A stretch of 62,079 nucleotides of DNA from an uncultured Dorea sp. (GTDB lineage: Bacteria; Bacillota; Clostridia; Lachnospirales; Lachnospiraceae): assembly GCA_910578495.1 (NCBI GenBank), contig CAJTRE010000014.1, positions 1 through 62,079 of the forward strand, given 5' to 3'. Positions 27,335 through 36,357 of the stretch are shown one piece after another (the first letter of the stretch is position 1; every line of letters starts with the position of its first letter). A program made the position numbers and the translations under genes. The notes beneath the pieces are model-generated. The model searched no databases. It saw only the letters and a program-made list of their open reading frames with translations, and was not told where the DNA came from.

Positions 27335-27859
27335 ATGAAATTATTTCTATACCTTGCAGATTTTATTGTTCCGATGGTTATTTTGGGAATCGTGAGTTAT
27401 GGACTTCTGGTACATATTAATGTATATGATACGTTTATTAAAGGTGCGCGGAGTGGATTTTTGACGGTTATCCGAATTATGCCAACACTCATAGGTCTGA
27501 TGGTAGCGGTGGGAGTGTTAAGAGCGTCCGGATTTTTGGATTTTCTGTCAGGGTTGATAGGACAGTTTTCAGAGGTTGTTGGTTTTCCGGGAGAATTGGT
27601 GCCGCTGACTGTTGTAAAGATGTTTTCATCTTCGGCGGCGACGGGACTTCTTCTGGATGTGTTCAAAGAATATGGAACAGATTCTTATATTGGATTGATT
27701 GCGTCCATTAGTATGTCTTGTACAGAAACCATTTTTTATACAATGAGTGTGTATTATATGACTGCAAAAGTGACAAAGACAAGGTATACCGTTGGAGGCG
27801 CCATGTTTGCCACGTTTGCAGGGCTTATTGCAAGTGTTATCATTGCTGGAATGCTGTAA
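27335..27859 (+). CDS. spmB: Spore maturation protein B
   Basis: The 174-residue membrane protein is the second half of the SpmA/SpmB pair: IVPMVILGIVSYGLL, a GARSGFLTVIRIMPTLIGLMVAVGVLRASG stretch and the C-terminal SCTETIFYTMSVYY, all typical of SpmB. I start at the ATG at 27335 with GGAG 7 bases upstream; longer in-frame starts exist. It is encoded 18 kb from spmA and on the opposite strand, so the usual spmA-spmB operon is split here by the glycogen region. A palindromic repeat begins 6 bases after the stop. Confidence 0.9.
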   Translation: MKLFLYLADFIVPMVILGIVSYGLLVHINVYDTFIKGARSGFLTVIRIMPTLIGLMVAVGVLRASGFLDFLSGLIGQFSEVVGFPGELVPLTVVKMFSSSAATGLLLDVFKEYGTDSYIGLIASISMSCTETIFYTMSVYYMTAKVTKTRYTVGGAMFATFAGLIASVIIAGML

Positions 27860-27864
27860 AATAT

Positions 27865-27960
27865 GTAACTATTCAGCCATATGCTGATATATCATACAGT
27901 CTGTTGCAAGCAAGCTTGCACATCCTGTCTGCTATCATCAGCGCATGGCTGAATAGTTAC
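27865..27960. repeat. Palindromic intergenic repeat, copy A
   Basis: The 96-base element is bounded by a perfect 16-base inverted repeat (GTAACTATTCAGCCAT and its complement). Nested pairs lie inside (GCTGAT with ATCAGC; TGCAAGC with GCTTGCA), so it can fold into one long hairpin. Its inner part is about 93 percent identical to the right half of copy D at 50386-50470. Confidence 0.9.
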
Positions 27961-27967
27961 AAAAATA

Positions 27968-27996
27968 TTGCAATGGCTTAAGGAAACCGATATAAT
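27968..27996 (+). promoter_or_regulatory. Promoter of the jetABC operon
   Basis: TTGCAA (27968-27973) and TATAAT (27991-27996) are separated by 17 bases, starting 8 bases after repeat copy A and about 30 bases before the jetA start codon. Confidence 0.75.
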
Positions 27997-28025
27997 TATG
28001 ACAGAAGAAAAGGTGGAGAACGCAT

Positions 28026-29393
28026 ATGCAGTTACGTAATGAAATTCCAGATACATTCTGGAGTTTGTTCCGTTCGGTGAACCGGGACATTTATATTGAG
28101 GCGCTTTTATGTATCAGTGAAGAATACCAATATAATAATTATTTTCTTACAAGAGAAGCCTGTGTTCAAGTATTAAGTGATATGAACGCGTGGAAACGCT
28201 TCAAGCTTCAGTGGGAGGAGAATGAGACGGAGTTTGATATGTTGGAGACGCCATCGGCACGTATTTTGAACTGGCTTTTGAAAACCGGATGGCTGAAACG
28301 GATTGAGGATTATAATACGCTTGTGACAAATATTGTAATCCCTGATTATTCGGCGGTTATGATTGATGCGTTTGAACGTTTGTCACAGGAAGATATGGAA
28401 GAAACAGAGATCTATATACAGAATGTGTATGCGACGTTGTTCTCTTTTCAGAATGATTCCAGAGCGAATCTTAGTATGCTGCGCACAGCGCTTGTGAATA
28501 CAAGACGGCTTAACAAGGCGTTACAGGATATGCTCCACAATATGGACAAGTTTTTCGGGCGGTTGTTGGATCAGAGATTTTATGGGGATCTATTGAGGGA
28601 ACATCTGGACGGATATGTGGAAGAGATTGTGCAGAAAAAGTATCATATTTTGAAAACATCGGACAACTTTTATATTTACAAAATGGACATTAAAAAGTGT
28701 CTCCGGGATATGCGTGAGGATGAAGAATGGATAGAAATAATCCGCACTCGTGCAAAAGCCATGGGAGATGTGAAGGATGATGTTCTGGAGCTTCTGGACA
28801 TGATCGAGAGAGGATTTGACGACATTGAGCACCGTATTTCTAATATGGACAGAGAGCATGCCAAATATGTCCGCGCGACTGTAACGAGATTGAATTATCT
28901 GCTGAGCGGTGAAACAGATACGAAAGGTTTGGTCGTTCAGCTTTTAAACCGTATGGCGGCGGCAGATACAGAACGGATGGACGGCATGATCTGTCAGGCC
29001 GGGCAGAAGATGAATCTGTCACTTCTCGAGATTTTGTCGGAGAAATCTCTTTATAAGAGACGTAAGCCAAGAAAAGATTTTATCAGTCAGATGGCGGTTG
29101 ATGAGGAGATCGAGGATTTGAATAAGGAAGATGTACTGAGATTGAATCGTATCCAGCTGCGGTATAGTAAACGTCAGATTGAAGAATTTATTGAGCGTCA
29201 TATGGAGAATGAAGTTATGGATGCCGCAAAGGTAGATATTACTGATGAGGATACATTCGAGAAACTCATTTTGGCTTACGATTATAGTACGAGAAAAAAT
29301 AGCAAATACATGGTTCTGGAAGAAGAGACGGAGATTTTGGAGCAGGGACAGTACAGATATCCGGCTCTTAAATTTGTGAGGAGACGCATATGA
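28026..29393 (+). CDS. jetA: JetA/MksF-like subunit of a Wadjet-type condensin (DUF5716)
   Basis: The 455-residue protein begins PDTFWSLFRSVNRDIYIEALL, the characteristic opening of the JetA family (kleisin-like MksF), followed by helical domains and coiled-coil stretches. In Wadjet systems JetA bridges the heads of the SMC-like JetC and recruits JetB; the complex extrudes loops on small circular DNA. The gene order jetA-jetB-jetC with ATGA and longer overlaps is exactly that of Wadjet and MksFEB operons. The start has AGGTGG 7 bases upstream and a well-formed promoter before it. Confidence 0.88.
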   Translation: MQLRNEIPDTFWSLFRSVNRDIYIEALLCISEEYQYNNYFLTREACVQVLSDMNAWKRFKLQWEENETEFDMLETPSARILNWLLKTGWLKRIEDYNTLVTNIVIPDYSAVMIDAFERLSQEDMEETEIYIQNVYATLFSFQNDSRANLSMLRTALVNTRRLNKALQDMLHNMDKFFGRLLDQRFYGDLLREHLDGYVEEIVQKKYHILKTSDNFYIYKMDIKKCLRDMREDEEWIEIIRTRAKAMGDVKDDVLELLDMIERGFDDIEHRISNMDREHAKYVRATVTRLNYLLSGETDTKGLVVQLLNRMAAADTERMDGMICQAGQKMNLSLLEILSEKSLYKRRKPRKDFISQMAVDEEIEDLNKEDVLRLNRIQLRYSKRQIEEFIERHMENEVMDAAKVDITDEDTFEKLILAYDYSTRKNSKYMVLEEETEILEQGQYRYPALKFVRRRI

Positions 29394-30034
29394 TTGAATA
29401 TTTTGAACAGTTGACACCGGAAGAGCGGGAGGATATTACGGAGATTGTACAGCTTTTATATCGGCAGACGTTTTTGCTGGAGCGAAAGTACGACAGACGT
29501 ATGGGCAGGATGCAGTATGTACGAGAGTATCGGACGTGCAGCAAGCATATGGAATTTATCCGGGAATATTTTGCTGTGGCAGGAATCGAGGTCAAAGAAA
29601 ATGTGCATATGGGAGTGATCTATATACAAGGAGAGTCGCTTTGGGGCGAGAAGCTTTCCAAACTTACGACGATTTATTTATTACTTTTGAAATTGATTTA
29701 TGATGAACAGATGCAGGAGGCGGCAACGAGCAGCCATATTGTGACAACGATAGGAGCGCTCAATGGTAAGGCGGGAGAGTTTCATGTACTTCGGGGACTG
29801 CCTTCTTCTACAGAGATGCGCCGTACAGTTGCATTTCTTAAAAAATTTCAGGTGATAGAGCCGTTAGATGTGTTGGAGGAGTTGAACGAGCACACACGTC
29901 TGGTCATCTATCCTTGTATTCACGCAGTGCTTATGGGGGATGATATTAAGGAACTGTTAGATACATACAATGAGGAGGAGAACTTTGGAGACGAAACAGC
30001 CATTCAAAATACTGTCGAGGATATGCCTGAATAA
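29390..30034 (+). CDS. jetB: JetB/MksE-like subunit (DUF4194)
   Basis: The 214-residue protein shows the DUF4194 pattern: REDITEIVQLLYRQTFLLERKYD at the start, SLWGEKLSKLTTIYLLLLKLIYDE in the middle, and winged-helix-like C-terminal region with LRGLPSSTEMRRTVAFLKKF. It corresponds to the KITE-type MksE subunit that binds the kleisin. Its ATG overlaps the jetA stop (ATGA) and its end overlaps jetC by about 50 bases, so the three subunits are translationally coupled in fixed order. Confidence 0.88.
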   Translation: MIEYFEQLTPEEREDITEIVQLLYRQTFLLERKYDRRMGRMQYVREYRTCSKHMEFIREYFAVAGIEVKENVHMGVIYIQGESLWGEKLSKLTTIYLLLLKLIYDEQMQEAATSSHIVTTIGALNGKAGEFHVLRGLPSSTEMRRTVAFLKKFQVIEPLDVLEELNEHTRLVIYPCIHAVLMGDDIKELLDTYNEEENFGDETAIQNTVEDMPE

Positions 30035-33000
30035 CTGGCATTACATAGATAAGAAAATACTGACTTTAAACGAGGGGATTAATTTTTTTACCGGACATTC
30101 CGGAAGCGGAAAATCTACAGTTATTGATGCCCTTCAGATTGTGCTTTATGCCAATACGGATGGACGTGGATTTTTTAATAAAGCGGCGGCAGATGATTCT
30201 GATCGTTCTCTTATTGAATATTTAAGAGGTATGGTAAATATTAGTGAAAACAATGAGTCACAGTATCTCCGAAACCAGAATTTTTCCAGTACCATTGTGT
30301 TGGAATTACAACAGAGTAACACGAAAGAAAAACAGTGTATTGGTGTGGTGTTTGATGTAGAGACATCGTCCAATGAGATCAGCCGGTTGTTTTTCTGGCA
30401 TATGGGAGGAGTATTGGACAATCAGTACCGTACCCAATCGAGAGTCCTGACGACGATGGAGATTCGGGAATATTTGCAGCGAACATTTTCGCCGGAACAG
30501 TTTTACTGTGGTCCGAGTAACGAGAGATTCCGCCGGCAGATGTATGACATTTATCTTGGAGGACTGGACGGGGACAAATTCCCGCGTCTGTTTAAACGTG
30601 CCATCCCATTTCGTATGAACATTAAACTGGAAGAATTTGTAAAAGAATATATTTGTATGGAGCAGGATATTCATATCGAGGACTTGCAGGAAAGCGTTAT
30701 GCAGTATGGACGTATGCGCGGTAAGATTGAGGAGACGCTGGCGGAGATAAAAAGGCTTGAGGACATCAGAGAGAAATACACAGCTTTTCAAGACATGCAA
30801 AAAGAAGTGGATGTCTGTACGTATCAGATTGACCGTCTGGAAATGCTGCAGTTGAATGCGAAAATCCAGGAGTGTCAGGATAAAGAAGAGGTGCGAAAAG
30901 AAGGAATCCGGCAGCAGGAACAGGCAAGAGAAGAGCAGGAGTTGCAGGGAACGGTGCTGCAGGAAGAATATGAGGAAATTATCCTGCGTATTGCAAGCAG
31001 TGGATATTCAAATTTGGAAGCGGAGCTTTCCGGTCTTAATGAGTCGTTGGAACGTATGATGGGAAGTAAAGCGAGATGGCAGCAGACGGCGGAGAGGTTA
31101 AAAGAATGGAAGCATCAGGATATAGTTTCGAACCAGACGTTGTGGGATATTGATAAGTTTGTTGACGGAAGTATTTCAGATGGGGAACTTGGGCGGTTAA
31201 AAGAGAGTTTTCTGGACATTCGGGGAGAGTTAGAAAAGAGTCGACAGGATGAAGATGCGTCTCTTCGTAAGAAAAAGAAAGAGGAAAAAGAAGCAAGAGA
31301 AGAACTGTCAGCATTAAAGCAAGGAAAGAAAGCATATCCAAAAGAGGTTGAAGAAGCCAGATACGAGCTGAGGAATCGTCTGCATGAGAAGTGTGGAACA
31401 TTCGTGAACGTGCAGATTTTAGCAGACCTTTTGGATATTCGGGACGAACGGTGGCATAATGCCATAGAGGGGTATCTTGGAAATAATAAGCTGCTATTGA
31501 TTGTGGAGCCGGAGTATGCGAAAGCGGCTATGGAAATTTATAGACAGATGGACCGGCAGAAGTATCACCTAACTTCAGTTCTTGATACGGAGAAAGTGCT
31601 GATATATACAGAAAGCAATAAAAATCTTGCAAAAGATAACTCTCTGGCGCAGGAGGTTCTTGCAAAAGAACCTTATGTGCGTGCATATATTGATTTTATG
31701 CTTGGAAATGTGAAGAAATGTGAGACAGTGGAAGAACTTTGGGAGTGCAAGATCGGAGTGAGTCCTGACTGCGTATTGTATAAAGGGTTCCGTATTCAAC
31801 ATATGGATCCGAAAAGTTATACAAGTCGGGCGTATATCGGTGAGACAAGTATGCGCCAGAGAATCCGTCAGTTGGAGGAAAAGTGTCATAGACTGCAGGA
31901 AGAAAGAATGCCTATACAGGAACGATTGGAAGAGATCAAGAAGGCGGCGCAGCTTGAGACATTGAATCAACCGATGGAAGACTATCTGGGATGGCTTTCC
32001 GATATGAAAGAGATTCCGATAAAAGAGCGCAGGAAAAAACAGATTACGGAGAAAATGCGGCAGTTACAGGATGAATCAGTATCTGCGTGGGAAGACCGTA
32101 AAAAAGAAATTCAGGCTAAGCAGGATGAGAAAAAGGCACAGATTAAATTGTTGGATGAGTCCATCTGGGAAAGCAAAAAAGAAATCGAATCTCTGCGAAA
32201 AGACAGAATAGAAGCAGAAGAACTGCTGATAGAACAGCAGCGTAAGATGGAGAAGTACAAAATAGCTGATGATTCTGAAGAACATGGAAAAGAAAGTCGA
32301 ACGGCAGCAACAATTTGGAATCCGACATATGAAGATGGATTCCAAAAGTACCTTGCAGGGAAAAGATCGTCTAATTATGAGTATCTGAAACGGCAGCAGA
32401 TTGCGGAGCGTTATCCAAAGCAGGAGAAGACGGAGCAGGCGTATCAGCAGTTGATAGATGAAAGAAGTGCTTACCTTAGAAACTATCCGAACCGGTCATT
32501 TTCTACATCTGCCAAGGACAATGAGGTGTATGAGAAACTTTTGAACAGCTTGCAGTGTGAGGAACTGGAAACATTTAAAGAGTCAGCGAAAGAACAGGCG
32601 CGATCCGCCATAGAGCATTTTAAGGATGATTTTATCTTTAAGATTCGAAGCGCCATCCGGGAGGCATATTTGCGAAAAGATGAGTTAAACAAAGTCATCA
32701 GCAGGTTAGACTTCGGTAAGGATAAGTATCAGTTTGTCATTGCGAAAAATAAAGGAGCGGACGGCAAGTATTATAAAATGTTTATGGATGATTCCTTGCA
32801 GATTCACCCGGCACAACTTACTCATTCCATTGATAACCAGCTTAATATGTTTACGATGGAGCATGAAGATCAGTATGGAGAGCTTATGAATGAGCTCATC
32901 AACATTTTTATACCGCCGGAGAACGCAAGTAAGGAGGAACTTGAGGAAGCGAAGAAGAATATGGATAAGTACGCTGATTATCGTACTTATCTATCCTTTG

Positions 33001-33410
33001 ATATGCAGCAGATTGTCCGCGGTGAGAAGGATATGACCATCGGACTTAGTAAAATGATTAAGAAAAATTCCGGCGGCGAGGGACAGAACCCGTTGTATGT
33101 AGCGCTTCTGGCAAGTTTCGCACAGGTTTACCGTATTAATTTACCGTCGAAACTCCACCGCAATTCGACGATTCGCCTTGTTGTGTTGGATGAAGCATTT
33201 TCCAAGATGGATGCGGAGAAAGTTGCAAGCTGTATTTCCCTCATTCGCGGGCTTGGTTTTCAGGCAATTATCAGCGCAACCAATGACAAGATTCAGAATT
33301 ATCTCGAAAATGTAGACAAGACCTTTGTGTATGCCAATCCGAATAAACGCCACATTTCCATTCAGGAATTTGAAAAGGTGGATTTTGGAGAACTGGTGGA
33401 GGAAGAGTAG
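29985..33410 (+). CDS. jetC: JetC/MksB-like SMC ATPase
   Basis: The protein of about 1141 residues has an N-terminal Walker A (GHSGSGKST, about residues 37-45), two long coiled-coil arms flanking a central hinge (around 490-560), and a C-terminal head with the ABC signature KNSGGEGQNPL and Walker B LVVLDEAFSKMD. This is the motor of a condensin-like loop extruder. I prefer the TTG at 29985, which has AGGAGG 6 bases upstream; the ATG at 29970 overlaps that site. No jetD gene (the topoisomerase VI-like nuclease that cuts plasmids) follows, and the next gene is an unrelated hydrolase. Confidence 0.9.
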   Translation: METKQPFKILSRICLNNWHYIDKKILTLNEGINFFTGHSGSGKSTVIDALQIVLYANTDGRGFFNKAAADDSDRSLIEYLRGMVNISENNESQYLRNQNFSSTIVLELQQSNTKEKQCIGVVFDVETSSNEISRLFFWHMGGVLDNQYRTQSRVLTTMEIREYLQRTFSPEQFYCGPSNERFRRQMYDIYLGGLDGDKFPRLFKRAIPFRMNIKLEEFVKEYICMEQDIHIEDLQESVMQYGRMRGKIEETLAEIKRLEDIREKYTAFQDMQKEVDVCTYQIDRLEMLQLNAKIQECQDKEEVRKEGIRQQEQAREEQELQGTVLQEEYEEIILRIASSGYSNLEAELSGLNESLERMMGSKARWQQTAERLKEWKHQDIVSNQTLWDIDKFVDGSISDGELGRLKESFLDIRGELEKSRQDEDASLRKKKKEEKEAREELSALKQGKKAYPKEVEEARYELRNRLHEKCGTFVNVQILADLLDIRDERWHNAIEGYLGNNKLLLIVEPEYAKAAMEIYRQMDRQKYHLTSVLDTEKVLIYTESNKNLAKDNSLAQEVLAKEPYVRAYIDFMLGNVKKCETVEELWECKIGVSPDCVLYKGFRIQHMDPKSYTSRAYIGETSMRQRIRQLEEKCHRLQEERMPIQERLEEIKKAAQLETLNQPMEDYLGWLSDMKEIPIKERRKKQITEKMRQLQDESVSAWEDRKKEIQAKQDEKKAQIKLLDESIWESKKEIESLRKDRIEAEELLIEQQRKMEKYKIADDSEEHGKESRTAATIWNPTYEDGFQKYLAGKRSSNYEYLKRQQIAERYPKQEKTEQAYQQLIDERSAYLRNYPNRSFSTSAKDNEVYEKLLNSLQCEELETFKESAKEQARSAIEHFKDDFIFKIRSAIREAYLRKDELNKVISRLDFGKDKYQFVIAKNKGADGKYYKMFMDDSLQIHPAQLTHSIDNQLNMFTMEHEDQYGELMNELINIFIPPENASKEELEEAKKNMDKYADYRTYLSFDMQQIVRGEKDMTIGLSKMIKKNSGGEGQNPLYVALLASFAQVYRINLPSKLHRNSTIRLVVLDEAFSKMDAEKVASCISLIRGLGFQAIISATNDKIQNYLENVDKTFVYANPNKRHISIQEFEKVDFGELVEEE

Positions 33411-33492
33411 AAAAATCAGTTTAATATGTGTTATAATAATGACGTTATGCTGATATATAATCAGGCAGAAAAACAGGATAGAAACGGAGTAT

Positions 33493-34299
33493 ATGAAGAT
33501 GAAGCTTACGATATTGGGGACAGGGAATGCGGCAGTATCAGAGTGTTATAATACATGTTTCGCACTTTCCGAAAGAAATAGACATTTTCTTATAGATGCA
33601 GGCGGAGGTAACCGTATATTAAAAGTATTGAAAGACACTGAAATTGAACTTACAGATATTCATGATATCTTTGTAACTCACGAACATGTCGATCATGTCT
33701 TGGGCATTATCTGGCTGGTGCGTATGATTGGACAGAGAATGAATCAGGGGAAATATGAAGGTGACTTACATATTTATTGTCATGAAGAGCTGGCGGAGAA
33801 GATTCAAGCAATTGCTAATATGACCATTCAGCAGAAAGTATGTAAGCATATGGGCGGCAGAATTCAATTTGACATAGTAAAATGCGGAGATGAGAGAACA
33901 ATTCTTGACTGCCCAGTAACATTTTTTGATATTGCGTCTACTAAAGCAAAGCAGTTTGGTTTCACAATGATGATGAAAAATGGTAAGAAATTCACTTGTG
34001 TAGGCGATGAGCCTTATAATGAAGTAAATTATGACTATGTGAAAAATAGTGACTGGCTGCTCCATGAGGCATTCTGTTTATATGATGAAGCAGATAAGTT
34101 TAAGCCATATGAGAAGCATCATAGCACAGTGAAAGAAGCTTGTCAGCTTGCTGATGAACTTGGAATTCCGAATCTTCTATTATATCATACGGAAGAGACA
34201 CATCTTGCAGAACGTAAGAAACTCTATACAGAAGAAGGAAAGAGATATTATAACGGGAATTTATATGTTCCAAATGATTTGGAGACTTTCGAGATATAA
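33493..34299 (+). CDS. Metallo-beta-lactamase-fold hydrolase (RNase Z-like)
   Basis: The 268-residue protein has the metal-binding motif THEHVDH near residue 60, an early GTGNA strand, and later histidine and aspartate ligands (FTCVGDEPYN, LLHEAFC, KHHSTVKEA, LLYHTEE). The arrangement resembles RNase Z and related phosphodiesterases, but the substrate cannot be told from sequence. Two ATG codons at 33493 and 33499 compete for one ribosome binding site. It follows jetC by 82 bases with a possible -10 (TATAAT at 33432-33437), so it is probably a separate unit from the condensin operon. Confidence 0.82.
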   Translation: MKMKLTILGTGNAAVSECYNTCFALSERNRHFLIDAGGGNRILKVLKDTEIELTDIHDIFVTHEHVDHVLGIIWLVRMIGQRMNQGKYEGDLHIYCHEELAEKIQAIANMTIQQKVCKHMGGRIQFDIVKCGDERTILDCPVTFFDIASTKAKQFGFTMMMKNGKKFTCVGDEPYNEVNYDYVKNSDWLLHEAFCLYDEADKFKPYEKHHSTVKEACQLADELGIPNLLLYHTEETHLAERKKLYTEEGKRYYNGNLYVPNDLETFEI

Positions 34300-34323
34300 G
34301 ATTACATAAAGGAGTATATCATT

Positions 34324-35145
34324 ATGGGGATTAATTGTAAGAATACAGCACCTGTCGGGGTTTTTGATTCTGGTGTGGGCGGGCTTACTGTGGCAAGAGA
34401 GATTATGCGGCAGCTTCCGGAAGAGAATATAGTATATTTTGGAGATACGGCGAGAGTGCCCTACGGAAGTAAATCCAAAAATAATATTATCCGTTTCTCA
34501 CGTCAGATTATTCGATTTCTAAAAAACAAGAACGTCAAAGCTGTTGTAATTGCGTGCAATACAGCCAGTGCACTTGCGCTTGAGGCTGTGCAGAAAGAAT
34601 TTGATATTCCGATTATTGGTGTTATCGTTCCAGGAGCCAGAGCGGCAGTTCGTGAGACACGAAATGGCAAGATTGGTGTAGCTGGAACAGAGGGAACTAT
34701 CCGAAGTGAGACGTATAATAAAGTAATCAAGAGTCTGCGAGAAGATGCGGTTGTAATCGGACAGCCCTGCCCGCTTTTCGTTCCATTGGTGGAAGAAGGG
34801 TTTGCGAAACACAGGATTACAAAAGAAGTGATTGACATTTATCTGTCCGATATGAGGAATACGGATATTGACACCTTAATTCTTGGCTGTACCCATTATC
34901 CGCTTCTTCGTTCCGGTGTGATGGAGTATTTCGGAGATGCTGTTCACATTGTAAATCCGGCATATGAGACGGCAATAGATTTGAAAAATGTGTTAGAAGA
35001 AAATGGATTGGTTAATTCTTCTGGGCAATCAGCGGTATATGAATTTTATGTAAGCGATACAGCAGAGAAATTTACTGAATTTGCTAATCAAATTTTGCCG
35101 TACGATGTGGCAGCAACAAAGCAGATTAATATAGAAGAATATTAA
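34324..35145 (+). CDS. murI: Glutamate racemase
   Basis: The 273-residue enzyme has the phosphate-loop-like start GVFDSGVGGLTVAREI and the two catalytic cysteines C78 in IACNTAS and C189 in LGCTHYPLL. It converts L-glutamate into D-glutamate for peptidoglycan. It is 24 bases downstream of the metallo-hydrolase gene, with AAAGGAG before the start, so both may share a transcript. Confidence 0.95.
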   Translation: MGINCKNTAPVGVFDSGVGGLTVAREIMRQLPEENIVYFGDTARVPYGSKSKNNIIRFSRQIIRFLKNKNVKAVVIACNTASALALEAVQKEFDIPIIGVIVPGARAAVRETRNGKIGVAGTEGTIRSETYNKVIKSLREDAVVIGQPCPLFVPLVEEGFAKHRITKEVIDIYLSDMRNTDIDTLILGCTHYPLLRSGVMEYFGDAVHIVNPAYETAIDLKNVLEENGLVNSSGQSAVYEFYVSDTAEKFTEFANQILPYDVAATKQINIEEY

Positions 35146-35148
35146 TTA

Positions 35149-35181
35149 GGGATGTAAGAAAGTGTCACTTTCTTACATCCC
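35149..35181. terminator. Bidirectional hairpin between murI and glycerate kinase
   Basis: A 15-base perfect stem (GGGATGTAAGAAAGT and its complement) with a 3-base loop lies between two convergent genes. The flanking sequence is AT-rich but without a long T-run, so it may serve both directions. Confidence 0.75.
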
Positions 35182-35212
35182 ATTATATGTTAATATGTAT
35201 ACATTGTTTCGA

Positions 35213-36349
35213 TTAACAGATTTTCCACAATCGGAATACTTGTTCTACAGTATCTGTCATATTTTCTTTTGCATTTTCTGTCTTCATAGCTTCTTCCAAT
35301 GTGGTAATTCCGCGCACGATAGGAAAGAATGCATCGATACCGTTCTTATTACATTTTATAGCATCTTTTGTAACACTGCCTGCAAAGGCAATGACTGGAA
35401 TGTTGTGCTTTTTGGCAAGTTTTGCCACGCCGACAGGAGCTTTTCCCATGGCAGTCTGTCCGTCTAAGCGGCCTTCGCCAGTAATGACAATATCTGCGTC
35501 TTTTATATAATCTTCAAGTCTCGTTTCTTCCAGAACAATCTGGATACCGGATTTCAATATCGCATTTGTAAATGTAAGAAATGCAAATCCGAGTCCTCCG
35601 GCTGCTCCGGTTCCCGGATACGCGGCGTCTGCTTTTTCAAAGCTTTTTTTAGCCAGTGTGGCATAATCAGAAAGCCAAGTATCCATATCTGTTATCATTT
35701 CTGGTGTTGCGCCTTTCTGTGGACCATAGACAGCGCTTGCTCCGGTTTTGCCACACAGAGGATTTGTTACATCACAGGCAATGTGAAATTCACAGTTTTT
35801 GAGTTCTGGAAGAACGTCGGTGTCCGTAATCGCTGCAAGGGTGCGAAGTCCCTTTGCGCCGTAGGAGACCTGTTTTCCAGAAGCATCTAAAAATCCGTAT
35901 CCTAGGGCCTGCAGCATTCCGATGCCGCCGTCATTGGTTGCGCTGCCGCCGATGCCGATAATGAATCTTCGACATCCTTTTTCTATGGCGTCTCGGATCA
36001 TCTCTCCTACGCCGTAAGTAGTGGTGTGAAGAGGATTTTTTTTCTCATCAGGAACCAGTGTAATTCCAGCGGCCGCAGACATTTCCATAATGGCTGTTTT
36101 TGTTTCTTCGATGATTCCATAGCTGCAATTCTGTGGTTCGCCAAGAGGTCCTGTGACATAGATGTGTGCGAGTTTTCCATTCATGCCTTGCACAAGAGCG
36201 TCTACCGTTCCCTCGCCTCCGTCCGCCAGAGGCCGTACAATCACTTCGGCATCTGGGATTGAGCGGTGAATGCCATCGGCGATGGCATTTCCTGCCTCTA
36301 TAGAACTTAAACTTCCTTTTAATGAATCAATAGCAACTACTGCTTTCAT
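35213..36349 (-). CDS. glxK: Glycerate kinase (GlxK/GarK family)
   Basis: The 378-residue protein starts KAVVAIDSLKGSLSSIEAGNAI and carries the family segments VRPLADGGEGTVDAL, IGIGGSATNDGGIGML and VITGEGRLDGQTAMGKAP. It phosphorylates D-glycerate, most likely to 2-phosphoglycerate, feeding lower glycolysis. It is 8 bases downstream of the aminotransferase gene in a two-gene minus-strand operon. With the D-2-hydroxyacid dehydrogenase on the opposite side of the LysR gene, it suggests a route through hydroxypyruvate and glycerate. Confidence 0.92.
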   Translation of the reverse strand: MKAVVAIDSLKGSLSSIEAGNAIADGIHRSIPDAEVIVRPLADGGEGTVDALVQGMNGKLAHIYVTGPLGEPQNCSYGIIEETKTAIMEMSAAAGITLVPDEKKNPLHTTTYGVGEMIRDAIEKGCRRFIIGIGGSATNDGGIGMLQALGYGFLDASGKQVSYGAKGLRTLAAITDTDVLPELKNCEFHIACDVTNPLCGKTGASAVYGPQKGATPEMITDMDTWLSDYATLAKKSFEKADAAYPGTGAAGGLGFAFLTFTNAILKSGIQIVLEETRLEDYIKDADIVITGEGRLDGQTAMGKAPVGVAKLAKKHNIPVIAFAGSVTKDAIKCNKNGIDAFFPIVRGITTLEEAMKTENAKENMTDTVEQVFRLWKIC

Positions 36350-36357
36350 AGCTCTCC

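Noticed and set aside
33450..33475. ATGCTGATATAT similar to the interior of repeat copy A
   Set aside because: Only about 12 bases match and the terminal inverted repeat is absent.
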